Assembly: GCF_000308675.1 (NCBI RefSeq) | Contig: NZ_BAGE01000126.1 | Span: forward strand, 1 to 64,000 | Source: Nocardia paucivorans NBRC 100373 | GTDB lineage: Bacteria; Actinomycetota; Actinomycetes; Mycobacteriales; Mycobacteriaceae | Reading direction: 5' to 3' | Length of the DNA: 64,000 nt | Shown here: piece by piece, positions 1 through 8,558 of the stretch | Layout of the letters: the number at the start of each line of letters is the position of its first letter | Position numbering within the stretch: the first letter of the stretch is position 1 | The notes under the pieces: generated by a model | Database searches by the model: none | What the model saw: only the letters and a program-made list of their open reading frames with translations | Told to the model about the DNA's origin: nothing | Program-made: the position numbers and the translations under genes

Positions 1-229
1 CGTTACGCAGAACACGCTGCGCGACGGCGGTCTCGCGGCGTCGGCGAAGATCGTCGATCAGCTCTTGCAGCCAGCCGGCCGCTTCGCGTGCCGGGGCTTT
101 CCCGGCACCGATATGGTCCTGCACGGCTCGCTCGAACGAGGTCCGGTCCCGGGCATGGTGGTCACGCGCGACCACACTGAGCCGGTCCGGCTCCAGGGTT
201 TCGACCAGCGTCCATCCATGTTTCGGCAT
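1..229 (-). CDS. Partial hypothetical protein, runs off the left edge
   Basis: Reading leftward from an ATG at 229 gives 76 open codons (starting MPKHGWTLVE) to the window edge, with high third-position GC. The ATG lies 4 nt after the P450 stop on the same strand, so the two are probably coupled. The visible part is charged and helical, with a run of arginines near the edge, and contains no motif I recognise. The carboxy terminus is outside the window, so no function is proposed. Confidence 0.55.
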   Translation of the reverse strand, partial: MPKHGWTLVETLEPDRLSVVARDHHARDRTSFERAVQDHIGAGKAPAREAAGWLQELIDDLRRRRETAVAQRVLRN

Positions 230-233
230 CGCG

Positions 234-1481
234 TCAGTCCCCGAGGTAGTAGCCAACCTGCGGTCGAGCCTCTAAACGATCATAAAACACCCTGCTGGAA
301 TGGTGTCCAGCGTCCACTGGCCACACCGCCCGCAGCGGAAGTTCCGCAAACGCGTAGGTGAGCCACGACGGCCGCAACCGGTACTCCTCGCGTGGCTTGA
401 CCGCCTCGAGCCTCGGATACTTCTCGAGCACAGCGCGAGCAACCTGCACCGCCTGCATCTCGGCCAATGCCGCGCCGATACAGAAATGCCGGCCATGCCC
501 GAACACAAGGTCGCGGCCCTGGCGGCGAGCAGGGTCCAGGTGTGCCGACCGCAAGGAGAGAAAGACCGTGTGTCCTCGCGGAATGGTCACCCCATTGACC
601 TCGATATCGGCCAGCGGGAACCGCCGCAACGCATAATTCACCGGCGCCACAGCACCCATGACTTCGCGCACCAAGCCCGCGAACTCCTGCGGCGTACCTA
701 GTAGCCGACGAGCCGACTCACCGTGACTGCGGACCATCTCGTCCAGAACCGCCGAGGTCAGCGAAGTGACGTTCTCGAATCCTCCGATGATCACCGCGAA
801 CGCAAGACTGATCAGCTCCTCCTCACTGAGCCGATCCTGCCCATCCCGCGCCCTGAGCCAACCCGAGATCAGGTCATTCCCCGGCTCCCGCCGCTTGTCC
901 TCGATCACCCCCGCCACCAACGTCAGCATCGACACCATCGCACCCTGCACTGCCTCGCCCTCGCTGGAGGTGTCGATCAGAAACATCGGCCGCGCCGCAG
1001 ACCGGAACTCGCCTAGCTGTTCGTTGGGCAGACCCAGCAATGTGCCGATCACCCGCGGGGGCAGCGGCTCACACAATCCACCCATCGCATCGATCTCCCC
1101 CGTCGCCGGCAATGCATCGACCAGCTCCGCGACCGCGGCCGCCACTACTTGCTCATGCCAGGCGTGATGGGCGGGCGCGAAGGCTTCCGCCGCCAGTTTC
1201 CGCACCCGCCGATGCTGCTCTCCATCGATATTGAGGAGATTCTGATCCAACGCCGCCGGAAGGTTCTGCCCCCGGAAGCCCGTAGTCGAGTCGGACTTCG
1301 ACGCCGACATCCGCGGATCGGCCAATAAGCTGGTCACCGCCTGCCACCCGGTCACCACCCATACCGGCGAACCCTCCGGTAGCTCCGCCTGATGCACCCC
1401 CGGCTCACGCGCCCTGAGATCCTCATGAAGAGCATCGACCCCATGAATCCCCGCCGTGAACGGGCACCGCCCCAAGTCCAT
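234..1481 (-). CDS. Cytochrome P450, non-canonical
   Basis: A 415-residue bacterial cytochrome P450 (haem-thiolate monooxygenase fold). The haem loop FGHGRHFCIG is at 327-336 with Cys334 as the thiolate ligand. The I-helix segment IIGGFENVTS is at 231-240, where the usual acid-Thr pair reads Glu-Asn. The K-helix ExxR motif reads EVMG (about 273-276), so its arginine is missing. The stretch before the haem loop is also shorter than usual. The open frame extends upstream to 1916, but that part is a shadow of the divergent acetyltransferase gene. The ATG at 1481 starts the P450-like sequence and leaves a 31-nt divergent gap. The substrate is unknown. It could be a P450 that tolerates loss of ExxR or one decaying in function. 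Confidence 0.85.
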   Translation of the reverse strand: MDLGRCPFTAGIHGVDALHEDLRAREPGVHQAELPEGSPVWVVTGWQAVTSLLADPRMSASKSDSTTGFRGQNLPAALDQNLLNIDGEQHRRVRKLAAEAFAPAHHAWHEQVVAAAVAELVDALPATGEIDAMGGLCEPLPPRVIGTLLGLPNEQLGEFRSAARPMFLIDTSSEGEAVQGAMVSMLTLVAGVIEDKRREPGNDLISGWLRARDGQDRLSEEELISLAFAVIIGGFENVTSLTSAVLDEMVRSHGESARRLLGTPQEFAGLVREVMGAVAPVNYALRRFPLADIEVNGVTIPRGHTVFLSLRSAHLDPARRQGRDLVFGHGRHFCIGAALAEMQAVQVARAVLEKYPRLEAVKPREEYRLRPSWLTYAFAELPLRAVWPVDAGHHSSRVFYDRLEARPQVGYYLGD

Positions 1482-1512
1482 AACCCCAGTGTGCCAACCG
1501 GAAGGACCCGAC

Positions 1513-2118
1513 GTGCCGATCACCACCCGTGTCGCCACGAACGTCGACATCCCCGAGGCCGCCGCCGTCCTCGCCGAAGCATTCGCCGACGACCCGCTCA
1601 TGGCCGCCATCTGGCCGAACCGACAGCGACGCCACCGTGCGCTACCCCGATACTTCGCCGCGTCCCTCCGGCACTTCCACGTTCCTAATGGAGGTGTTCG
1701 TGTCGCTCTCAACACCGACGGGGAAATCGCGGCGGTCGCCGTCTGGGATCCGCCAGGACGCTGGGACCACAGCACGCTAACCACCGTCCGCGCCTTGCCC
1801 GACCTGCTACCCGCCCTCCAGACCCGCGCCCTGGCCGCGGCAAAAGTCCGCCACACCCTCGACCTGCACCACCCCCACGAGCCCGAGCACTGGTACCTGG
1901 CCAACATCGGAACCACACAGAATTTCCGCGGGCAGGGCTATGCCGCCCGATTGATCACCGACGAGCTGACATCCAACCCCGGCATCCACGCGTACCTCGT
2001 CTGCACTCTCGAATCCAATATCACTTACTACAAGCAGTTCGGCTTCCAGCGCGCCGAGCCTTTTTCGCTACCAACCGGTCGGCGACCGAGCATGTGGCCA
2101 ATGGCCATCAACATGTGA
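1513..2118 (+). CDS. GNAT-family N-acetyltransferase
   Basis: A 201-residue acetyltransferase of the GNAT fold, which transfers acetyl from acetyl-CoA to an amine. The acetyl-CoA pyrophosphate loop is visible as NFRGQGYAARLI (Q/R-x-x-G-x-G/A), preceded by the strand WYLANIGTT. A late YYKQFGF segment is typical of the family's C-terminal helix-strand. The GTG at 1513 is preferred over an upstream ATG at 1456, because GGAAGG lies just before it and the earlier ATG would overlap the P450 start. It is divergent from the P450. The substrate cannot be told from sequence. Confidence 0.8.
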   Translation: MPITTRVATNVDIPEAAAVLAEAFADDPLMAAIWPNRQRRHRALPRYFAASLRHFHVPNGGVRVALNTDGEIAAVAVWDPPGRWDHSTLTTVRALPDLLPALQTRALAAAKVRHTLDLHHPHEPEHWYLANIGTTQNFRGQGYAARLITDELTSNPGIHAYLVCTLESNITYYKQFGFQRAEPFSLPTGRRPSMWPMAINM

Positions 2119-2497
2119 CGTCGGGCGGGCTCGGCGGCTCAGCCAGGGGCCAAATACGGAGCCTCACAAGTCTGAATAGGGCGATGCGGAACCTCCGCCG
2201 CTACGTCACCGGCAGTTCGCGCTGTTTAACAGTCGCGCGGAGGGGCCCGAGGTATTACCGGGCCAGGGCAACACACCATGGAGTGGGCTGAAGTAGCGCA
2301 TGGCAAGCCAACACGCGCACGATCGCCGGAAGGCCGGAGCCAGGATCTACGGCAGGCGAATGTCCAATCGGGGGCGGACAGCGCGGAGTAATAGGTGACC
2401 CACGTGGAACTGTCGCCGATTTCGCCAGGGAACCAATATGCTCAGTCGAACACCTGTTGCTGGAACCGCACCCCGAACCGCCGATCACTCTGGCGTC
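2119..2497. other. Intergenic stretch, one hairpin, no gene seen
   Basis: This 379-nt gap lies between the acetyltransferase and the AbrB/recombinase pair. I see no ORF with coding character. The one clear structure is a perfect 6-bp stem, GGCCCG (2244-2249) with CGGGCC (2259-2264) and a 9-nt loop, about 125 nt after the acetyltransferase stop. It could be a weak terminator. If the recombinase belongs to an integrated element, its attachment site could lie here, but no repeat was recognised. Confidence 0.5.
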
Positions 2498-2905
2498 ATG
2501 TCAACTGCCCAGCCGCTGCCCGTCCCGGTCATTACAACGAGAGACCCCAGCGACTGGCCGCACATCCATCTGTCGGTATCCACCCTGGATCAGTGGGGAC
2601 GTATAGCCGACCGCTCGACACTCCGGCACCTTTCCTGGCCACCCGGGCACCCCGTCGTCTTCGATACCGGCCGGAACGGCCTGATTATCGTCAGAGACTC
2701 CCCATCCGGCAGCAACTACCAAGTCGATCGCCGCGGATATCTACGCCTTCCAGCAGAGCTCCGTCATGGCGCTCGGATCGAACTCCACGATCAGCTCGTC
2801 CTCGCAGCCTCCGAACAACCGCGGGTAATCCTCGTCTACCCGCCCACCTTGGCCTCTCGAACGTTGTGGGAAGCCGCGACCGACACTCCTCGGAGGCCCC
2901 GGTGA
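2498..2905 (+). CDS. AbrB/SpoVT-like DNA-binding protein next to integrase
   Basis: A 135-residue protein. Its C-terminal half carries a swapped-hairpin AbrB/SpoVT-like pattern (VDRRGYLRLPAELR, then a strand LVLAA and a late VILVYPP). Small proteins of this look often precede tyrosine recombinases in actinobacterial elements, presumably as a DNA-binding partner. Its stop overlaps the recombinase GTG (GTGA at 2902-2905), so the two are translationally coupled. The start is uncertain: ATG at 2498 or an in-frame ATG at 2438, neither with a convincing ribosome-binding site. The partner role is inferred. Confidence 0.65.
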   Translation: MSTAQPLPVPVITTRDPSDWPHIHLSVSTLDQWGRIADRSTLRHLSWPPGHPVVFDTGRNGLIIVRDSPSGSNYQVDRRGYLRLPAELRHGARIELHDQLVLAASEQPRVILVYPPTLASRTLWEAATDTPRRPR

Positions 2906-3948
2906 CTACCGAAGACCTCGACGCCGCACGGCTCCTACTCCAGCGACTCGGTCTCCGGCCGGAGGATCTCCTCTCTTCGACGCCCGGTCGCGGCCAGCCG
3001 GCGCCAACCTTCGACGACTACATTCGGCAGCTACAGGCCGCGGTGCCAGCGGGCACGCTGCGCGCCTACGGTCCTTACTGGCGGCGGATCGTCCAGGCGT
3101 GGGGCGACCGTCGCATCAACACACCGTCACCCCTGGAAGTGCGCGAGCTCATCGAACAGACTCAGCGCCAAGCGGTCGTCCGTCGGAACAGCCGAGGAGG
3201 TCGATCCGCCGCCGAACACATGGTCGGCGCCCTCCGAGCCCTCTACCGCCAAGCACGCGCCGACGGGTTCATCACCACAGACACCGATCCGGTCGCCCCG
3301 ATCGCCAAACCACGACGTCTTCCCAGCAACCGCCGCGCCCTCCCCGACAACCTTCTGAAGGACATCAATCGGATCGCCGCCACCACCGGCAACGACCCGG
3401 ACCTCGACACACTGATCCTGCGGCTCCACATCGAAACCGCCTGCCGCCGCGCCGGCGCCCTGGCACTCAGGCCTATGGACCTCGACCCAGAACAATGCCT
3501 GGTCCACCTCCACGAGAAAGGAGGCCAGGACCGCTGGCAGCCCGTCTCCCCTACCCTGATGAATGCCCTACTCCGGCACTGCGATCGCGGGGCCGGCGAT
3601 CTCGGCAAAACCGAACGACTCCTTCGGTACAAGAACGGCCAACCGATTACCGGCCGCAGATACGACTACCTCTGGAACCGGATCGGCAAGCACCTCCCCT
3701 GGGCCGCCACCCAGCAGGTCACCGCCCACTGGCTGCGCCACACCACCCTCACCTGGGTCGAACGCCACCGCGGCTACGCCATAGCCCGTGCCTTCGCCGG
3801 CCATACCGACATGAACGGCAACGTCGGCGCCACCATGACCTACGTCCGGGCATCCCTCCACGAAGTCGCCGAAGCCCTTTCCGCCATGACAGGCGAACCC
3901 CACCCGCTCGCCGCCAAGCTCGGAGTCGAAAATTCCGAAGCCGCGTGA
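2902..3948 (+). CDS. Tyrosine site-specific recombinase / integrase
   Basis: A 348-residue phage-integrase-type recombinase, which breaks and joins DNA through a phosphotyrosine. An N-terminal SAM-like core-binding domain (about 35-125) precedes the catalytic domain. Candidate catalytic residues are all present: Arg182/183 in the segment ETACRRAGAL, a lysine near 206, His276-x-x-Arg279 in HWLRHTT, His301 in AGHTDM, and Tyr314 in TMTYVRAS. The GTG start at 2902 overlaps the upstream AbrB-like stop. The longer open frame from 2395 reads the upstream gene in the wrong frame. It is probably the recombinase of an integrated element that may include the unknown genes to its right. No attachment site was found near it. 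Confidence 0.88.
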   Translation: MTTEDLDAARLLLQRLGLRPEDLLSSTPGRGQPAPTFDDYIRQLQAAVPAGTLRAYGPYWRRIVQAWGDRRINTPSPLEVRELIEQTQRQAVVRRNSRGGRSAAEHMVGALRALYRQARADGFITTDTDPVAPIAKPRRLPSNRRALPDNLLKDINRIAATTGNDPDLDTLILRLHIETACRRAGALALRPMDLDPEQCLVHLHEKGGQDRWQPVSPTLMNALLRHCDRGAGDLGKTERLLRYKNGQPITGRRYDYLWNRIGKHLPWAATQQVTAHWLRHTTLTWVERHRGYAIARAFAGHTDMNGNVGATMTYVRASLHEVAEALSAMTGEPHPLAAKLGVENSEAA

Positions 3949-4149
3949 ATATTCCGTGTCCGTCCGGTCTCACGGTGGGCGGGTTCACCAGCCGGCCCCG
4001 GCCATAGGACTCTGCGTTGGTCACGGCGCCTGAGCCGGTTCCGACAACGGACCCGAGAAGACGGCACACCCGGCTTCTGCAAATACTGCGATGCCGAATA
4101 TGCGTGGCACCGAACCCTTGAGTGGGAGCTGGCTGCTATTCGAGCCTGG

Positions 4150-5511
4150 CTACCCATTGTCCAAGATTCCGCCGGGCAAACGCTGGCGTGTCGCTGGAGA
4201 TGGCCCAGCTGTGAACTTGGGGTCAGCCAACCCTGCCGACTGAGCTGCGATCAGTTTGTCCGTCAGTTCGACGGTCGCGAGATACCACCAGAAGATCCAG
4301 TCGAGATATGCGGGATCGTAATCGCCGTGTTGATCGGCTCGCCGGTGGCGGATCGCGAACTTGTTGGCGATCTGGAAAAGGGCCCCCTCGTCACCGCTGA
4401 AGAGCTCCTTCTTGAGCAGATCACGCCGCTCTTCGAGCAGACTCGCCAGGACGATACATGCACTCCGCTTCTCTTCTGTACCGGAGCTGCGGCTCCGAAA
4501 CAGTGCGACTGCGTGAGCAACGGAGGCATTCCGGGCAGGATCAGGGGTCGACAGAGCGGCATCAATCAGATCTGCACGAGTGTCGTTGACCGCGTGCACC
4601 AATCGGCCGGTGTCCTCGCCGCTCTTCGCGAGACGCAAGTTGATGCCGTTGCGTTCCAGCAGTCGATTGACTGTCCACCGGTAGAGTATCTGCGCAGGTC
4701 GGGGTGTGAATGCTGAGTAATGCCAGCCACAGTTGTCGAATTGGTGGTAGCTACGCCTGCGGGGCCTGGAGACAAGATCATGGAAGACCTCAACGAGATC
4801 GAAGAAAGTGTGTTCATCGAATACCGTCGGGGATGAACTCCATATCGCCTTCCTACCGAGTCGGTCCTCGATCAGGACATCGAGAGCTTCGTCGGGACTC
4901 GCACCAGTGAAATCATCGTCTACGCATGGTGCCGGCGCGACTGAACTCAGATAACCACGCTGCTGAAGCTCTACTAGCGCAGTTCGCCAGGCTTGCTGTG
5001 CGGCAGAGAGGTCTCGCTCAATGGCCTGGTACCCGGTAGCGGCCGCGGCCGTTCGCTGGGAGTAATAGGGCTTCGGAGCGTGCTGCTCAGCGAGCTTCGG
5101 CGCCGCCGCAATCAACTCTTCAAGGAAGGCGCGCTCCGGGTCCGCTGGCACCGACGGACGGCTTGATGCCGACGGTCCCCACGGATCGTTGTCATCAGTC
5201 GCTGATCGTGCCCAGGCAACGCCGGCAACGAGATTATCGAAGTCGTGCCGAGGTGTGTCCGCGACAAAGGCTTCGGTCAGCAGCAGGCCCACCTCACCGG
5301 TCCACCCCGCCCTCTTACTGTTACCCCCGTGGGCAGGCATAGCAGCCAGGGTTGCTTGCGCCTCCAATACAAACAGTTCACGCGGCCACCGCAAGAGGTA
5401 GTCGGGGCCCCGATGGGCAATATCGAACACAACACAGACAGTATCGAAGATTCGCGATGCGACCACCGGCCTCCACCCAGGCACCTGGTTCCGATGGGGA
5501 GCTGAAGCCAC
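4150..5511 (-). CDS. Unknown protein with HEPN-like R-x(4-6)-H motif
   Basis: A 453-residue soluble protein starting at a GTG, of no family I can name. The middle is variable and proline/serine-rich (about 110-130). The C-terminal region, roughly residues 375-435, reads IANKFAIRHRRADQH and then an aromatic helix with DWIFWWYLATVEL. The arginine-histidine pair fits the R-x(4-6)-H signature of HEPN ribonuclease/toxin domains, which occur in defence proteins. It is divergent from another HEPN-motif gene at 5609 across a 97-nt gap. GC at third positions is lower than in neighbouring metal genes, as expected for mobile cargo. A defence role is inferred from motif and context only. Confidence 0.6.
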   Translation of the reverse strand: MASAPHRNQVPGWRPVVASRIFDTVCVVFDIAHRGPDYLLRWPRELFVLEAQATLAAMPAHGGNSKRAGWTGEVGLLLTEAFVADTPRHDFDNLVAGVAWARSATDDNDPWGPSASSRPSVPADPERAFLEELIAAAPKLAEQHAPKPYYSQRTAAAATGYQAIERDLSAAQQAWRTALVELQQRGYLSSVAPAPCVDDDFTGASPDEALDVLIEDRLGRKAIWSSSPTVFDEHTFFDLVEVFHDLVSRPRRRSYHQFDNCGWHYSAFTPRPAQILYRWTVNRLLERNGINLRLAKSGEDTGRLVHAVNDTRADLIDAALSTPDPARNASVAHAVALFRSRSSGTEEKRSACIVLASLLEERRDLLKKELFSGDEGALFQIANKFAIRHRRADQHGDYDPAYLDWIFWWYLATVELTDKLIAAQSAGLADPKFTAGPSPATRQRLPGGILDNG

Positions 5512-5608
5512 TGTTGCGGCAAGACAGTGTCACCTCGGCCCAAGCTGGCAGTACAGCTGGTACCTCAAATCCCTGGTAACGAGACCACCTCTGAACCGAT
5601 AGGGCGAT

Positions 5609-7324
5609 GTGACGACTGAAGATTCGCAGAACGACGAGAGAGACGCGTCCGAGTCCCAGCGGCCTGAACTGCGCGTTCTGGTCGATGTAGTCGGGGTGGA
5701 CCTGGTGGCTTTCATGCTCGCGCTCAACCCGGCTGACGTGTGGAACGACTCCGTTCTCGCTGGACCCAGGACTGCTGTGGCAGAGGATATCTGGACGGCA
5801 GCGATGGGGCACACCAGGCCGATTAAGGGATCTAGGCACCCATGGAAGACCATGCGGGAAGCCTCGCGCATCGACGCATTCTGCAGATACGACGAGTCGC
5901 GGGGAACATCTGCAGCGACCGATTTTCATCTTCGTTCCGGAGGTATCCGGCCCGCTATCGGCGGCAATTCTTCGTTGGACGACTGCCTCCAGCTAATTGC
6001 GATGGACTGCTTTGCGGCGCGGCTCATCGGGTCCGAACAGACCCACCACTCGCCGAGCCTGGTTGATAAGCACCCGCTAATGCCGACGGTGCGCCGCTGG
6101 TTGCGCAACGAGTCGGAGCCTCTTACTCAGCTTCTCCGAGATGCTTTCGCTGCGACCGATGAGGCCGACCTTCGAGGGCGTGACCGCGTCACCTACAACG
6201 AGCAAATAGAGGTCGACTGGTCGACTGGAGGCGGCGGCAGTCTAAGTCTGCGCGATATTGGCACCCACATCATTTCAAGCCTGCTCATCGACGAAGACCT
6301 CGATGCCCGGGTCCTTATTCGAGTAGCGGAGGCTGTACGCGATGGGCTCGGCCGCGCACGCCGATTGGCTGCCGGTGAGACCGTGCCCGTGAAGACGTTG
6401 ATCGCACTGGGCGATCTGACGTTACCTCGGGGTGCTGGGCCAATCGAGATTGCCGGTGGCCGGATCCGCCGCCCAACCGTCTTGGATCGCCGGCTGAACT
6501 CGTTTGCCGCGGAACCCGACCTCATCCTCGAGGTTGACCAACCAGTTCGATTTATCGAAGCCCGGCTGTCGCCGCCTCCAGTGCACAATGGGCATGAGCA
6601 GCTCACCCGGTTCGTCGCGAGTAGCGAACGACGCAAGAAGTTCCTGCCTGAGTTAATTCAGGCTTCTGAGGATCTCCAGGAGACGATCCGCCGCGTTCGG
6701 TTCGCGATAGTGCTAGCTTCCCCAAATGAAGAGGTGTTTCGCCCAGTATGGCGGTTCACTCGGCAGAACCATCCGCTCACATCAAGCGGGTCGAATTCGC
6801 ATCAACCGAATCCATCACCTGGAGTAGTCAAGACCCAGCTACCTCCCCAGATCGACGCTGGTACGGCCGTGGAGATCGCGGAATGGGCAAAGAAGATGGC
6901 CGGACTCCCGGACGCGCTCAAGGTTGGGCGCCGCAGGTTATTGAAAGCAACTACCGACCGGCCCGACCCGTTGGACAAGTTCATCGACGCCGTGATCGTG
7001 TGGGAGTCCATGTTCGGAACGGAAACAGAAACATCGTTCCGGGTCACCGGATCGATGGCCCTACTCCTTGAGCCCGAGAATATTGAAGCCCGGAAAGCAC
7101 TGCACAAGAGGCTTTCAGACCTGTATAGCCATCGAAGCAAACTGGTACATGGCGCCGTGGGCCATGACCGCGAGAGCAGCAAATTCAAGATGGCTGACGT
7201 GCCAGAACATGCCAATGATGCGGTCCGGTATGCGATCGACTGCTTCAAACGAATACTCGACGACAAGGGGTTGTTCCCGCTCGACTCGGCAGCGAGAAGC
7301 AAGCGCATCATGCTCGGCTTCTGA
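5609..7324 (+). CDS. Apea-like HEPN-domain protein
   Basis: A 571-residue protein starting at a GTG. The N-terminal 400 residues are unrecognised. The last 110 or so match the Apea-like HEPN layout: a helix FIDAVIVWESMFG, then RLSDLYSHRSKLVHG, where Arg-x4-His is the presumed RNase motif, then a helix ending AIDCFKRIL. Such domains occur in abortive-infection and CRISPR-linked RNases. It lies between the recombinase block and the metal genes and is divergent from the other HEPN-motif gene. Codon use is less GC-skewed than in the flanking metal genes. HEPN membership is fairly secure; the biological role is inference. Confidence 0.7.
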   Translation: MTTEDSQNDERDASESQRPELRVLVDVVGVDLVAFMLALNPADVWNDSVLAGPRTAVAEDIWTAAMGHTRPIKGSRHPWKTMREASRIDAFCRYDESRGTSAATDFHLRSGGIRPAIGGNSSLDDCLQLIAMDCFAARLIGSEQTHHSPSLVDKHPLMPTVRRWLRNESEPLTQLLRDAFAATDEADLRGRDRVTYNEQIEVDWSTGGGGSLSLRDIGTHIISSLLIDEDLDARVLIRVAEAVRDGLGRARRLAAGETVPVKTLIALGDLTLPRGAGPIEIAGGRIRRPTVLDRRLNSFAAEPDLILEVDQPVRFIEARLSPPPVHNGHEQLTRFVASSERRKKFLPELIQASEDLQETIRRVRFAIVLASPNEEVFRPVWRFTRQNHPLTSSGSNSHQPNPSPGVVKTQLPPQIDAGTAVEIAEWAKKMAGLPDALKVGRRRLLKATTDRPDPLDKFIDAVIVWESMFGTETETSFRVTGSMALLLEPENIEARKALHKRLSDLYSHRSKLVHGAVGHDRESSKFKMADVPEHANDAVRYAIDCFKRILDDKGLFPLDSAARSKRIMLGF

Positions 7325-7411
7325 CACTGAACCTGAGCGACTCGCACCCTACCCCTGGGCTGGTTCAGTGATCTACTTTCTGATACTCCCTACCTGGCCG
7401 AGCGCGCCGGG

Positions 7412-7914
7412 TCATTCGAGTGCATCGTCGAGTGCCGCGGTCAGGTCCTCGTAGCTGTTGACGGCGATCCTCAGATCGTTGACGAAAAAAGTCGGGGTCC
7501 CGTCGACTCCGAGGGCCAGACCGTCATCGAAATCGGCACGTACGCGGGCGGCGGTGCCGGGGTCGTTGTAAGCAGCGTCGTAGGCAGCCAGGTCCAAGCC
7601 GAGGTCGGCGGCGAAGCCCCGGAAGACATCGTCGAGAGGGATGCGCTGTTCCGCCCCCAGGTGGGTTGGGTTTCGTACGTGCACTGGCACATCTGCTCGA
7701 AGCGGCCCTGGGCGGCGGCCGCTTCCACGGCGCGGGCGGCGCGTTCGGCGTTGAAGTGTAAGGGAATCGGGAAGTACCGCACTACGAAAGTCACCCGTCC
7801 GCGGTATTCCTCGCGCAGTTGCTCCACAGCTGGAAACGCAGCCCGGCATGCTTCGCATTCGAAGTCCAGGAACTCCACCAGTGTCACTCGCCCATCCGGG
7901 GCAGTGGAGAGCCG
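7412..7914 (-). pseudogene. DsbA-like thioredoxin-fold protein, truncated and frameshifted
   Basis: The N-terminal half reads in one frame: VTLVEFLDFECEACRAAF with a CEAC redox motif, then RYFPIPLHFNAERAAR up to TYETQPTWG. The C-terminal half continues in another frame, from EQRIPLDDVFRGF through GVDGTPTFFVNDL to the stop at 7412. The break lies at a G-rich run near 7640-7650. A signal peptide or membrane anchor, usual in this family of exported disulfide oxidoreductases, is absent upstream of RLSTAPDG (about 7914). Both defects point to a relic, though a sequencing error could explain the frameshift alone. Confidence 0.7.
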
Positions 7915-8112
7915 GTGACAAGGACAAATCAGAAAAACGTGAGCACACGGACACGCTACCGTCAGTTGAGCCGACCCATCTCGCGAGGCTGTACAGCGGT
8001 TCGACCGCTCTGCGTGGTCCTCGCCCCAGACTCAGGCCGACGACAATGGCGCCGGCCCATTCGCCATTGCGCGTCCATGCCGAACAACCATTGCCAGCGG
8101 CCATCGCAATCT

Positions 8113-8511
8113 TCAACCGGCGTTCTCGCCCTCGTTGCGATGGCTGATCGAAGGGACTTCGGCGCCCCGGCGATGATGAGCGGGCGCATCCGGGCCGGCA
8201 TGTTCGGCATTGTGGACGGCGTCGGTGATCAGCTGCCGGACATGGTCGTTTTCCAGGCTGTAGTAGACGGTGGTTCCGGCACGGCGGGTACGCACGAGGT
8301 GAGCCAGACGCAGTTTGGCCAGATGCTGGGAGACCGAGGCGGCGGGTTTGCCGACGTAGTCGGCGAGTTCGTTGACCGACAGCTCGGCATCGGCCAGTGC
8401 CCACAGCACTTGGACGCGGGTGGCGTCGGCGAGCATCCGGAAGACGTCGACCGTCGAATTCAGTTCGTGGTCGGGAATAGGCGATCGAACCTTCCCGTTA
8501 TCTGCATGCAT
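8113..8511 (-). CDS. ArsR/SmtB-family metal-responsive repressor
   Basis: A 132-residue winged-helix ArsR/SmtB repressor. The recognition helix region reads VGKPAASVSQHLAKLR, followed by the wing RRAGTTVYYSL. The alpha-5 region, DHVRQLITDAVHNAEH, is rich in histidines at spacings close to those of the alpha-5 metal sites of NmtR and CzrA, so Ni, Co or Zn sensing is plausible. One acidic ligand position is Asn, so the metal is uncertain. It is divergent from the MFS exporter at 8559, its likely target. It probably releases its own promoter when metal binds. Confidence 0.8.
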   Translation of the reverse strand: MHADNGKVRSPIPDHELNSTVDVFRMLADATRVQVLWALADAELSVNELADYVGKPAASVSQHLAKLRLAHLVRTRRAGTTVYYSLENDHVRQLITDAVHNAEHAGPDAPAHHRRGAEVPSISHRNEGENAG

Positions 8512-8533
8512 ACGTAGATATTAAGTCATGCAG
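8502..8533. promoter_or_regulatory. Dyad between ArsR and MFS genes
   Basis: An inverted repeat CTGCAT (8502-8507) / ATGCAG (8528-8533) frames the AT-rich segment ACGTAGATATTAAG in the divergent promoter region. It overlaps the repressor start codon. ArsR-type operators are usually AT-rich dyads in this position. Operator function is inferred. Confidence 0.45.
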
Positions 8534-8558
8534 GAAGCTGGACAGAAGGGCCGACTCG

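Noticed and set aside
1482-1916. Upstream extension of the P450 open frame (560 codons in total)
   Set aside because: The first 145 codons read the complement of the GNAT gene and show no P450 likeness; ATG 1481 fits the family start.
2395-2901. Upstream extension of the recombinase frame
   Set aside because: It overlaps the AbrB-like gene in another frame; the recombinase begins at GTG 2902 with a 4-nt overlap.
7915-8404. Leftward open frame continuing upstream of the DsbA relic
   Set aside because: Arginine-rich, no family features, overlaps the ArsR gene; it is a GC-rich shadow.
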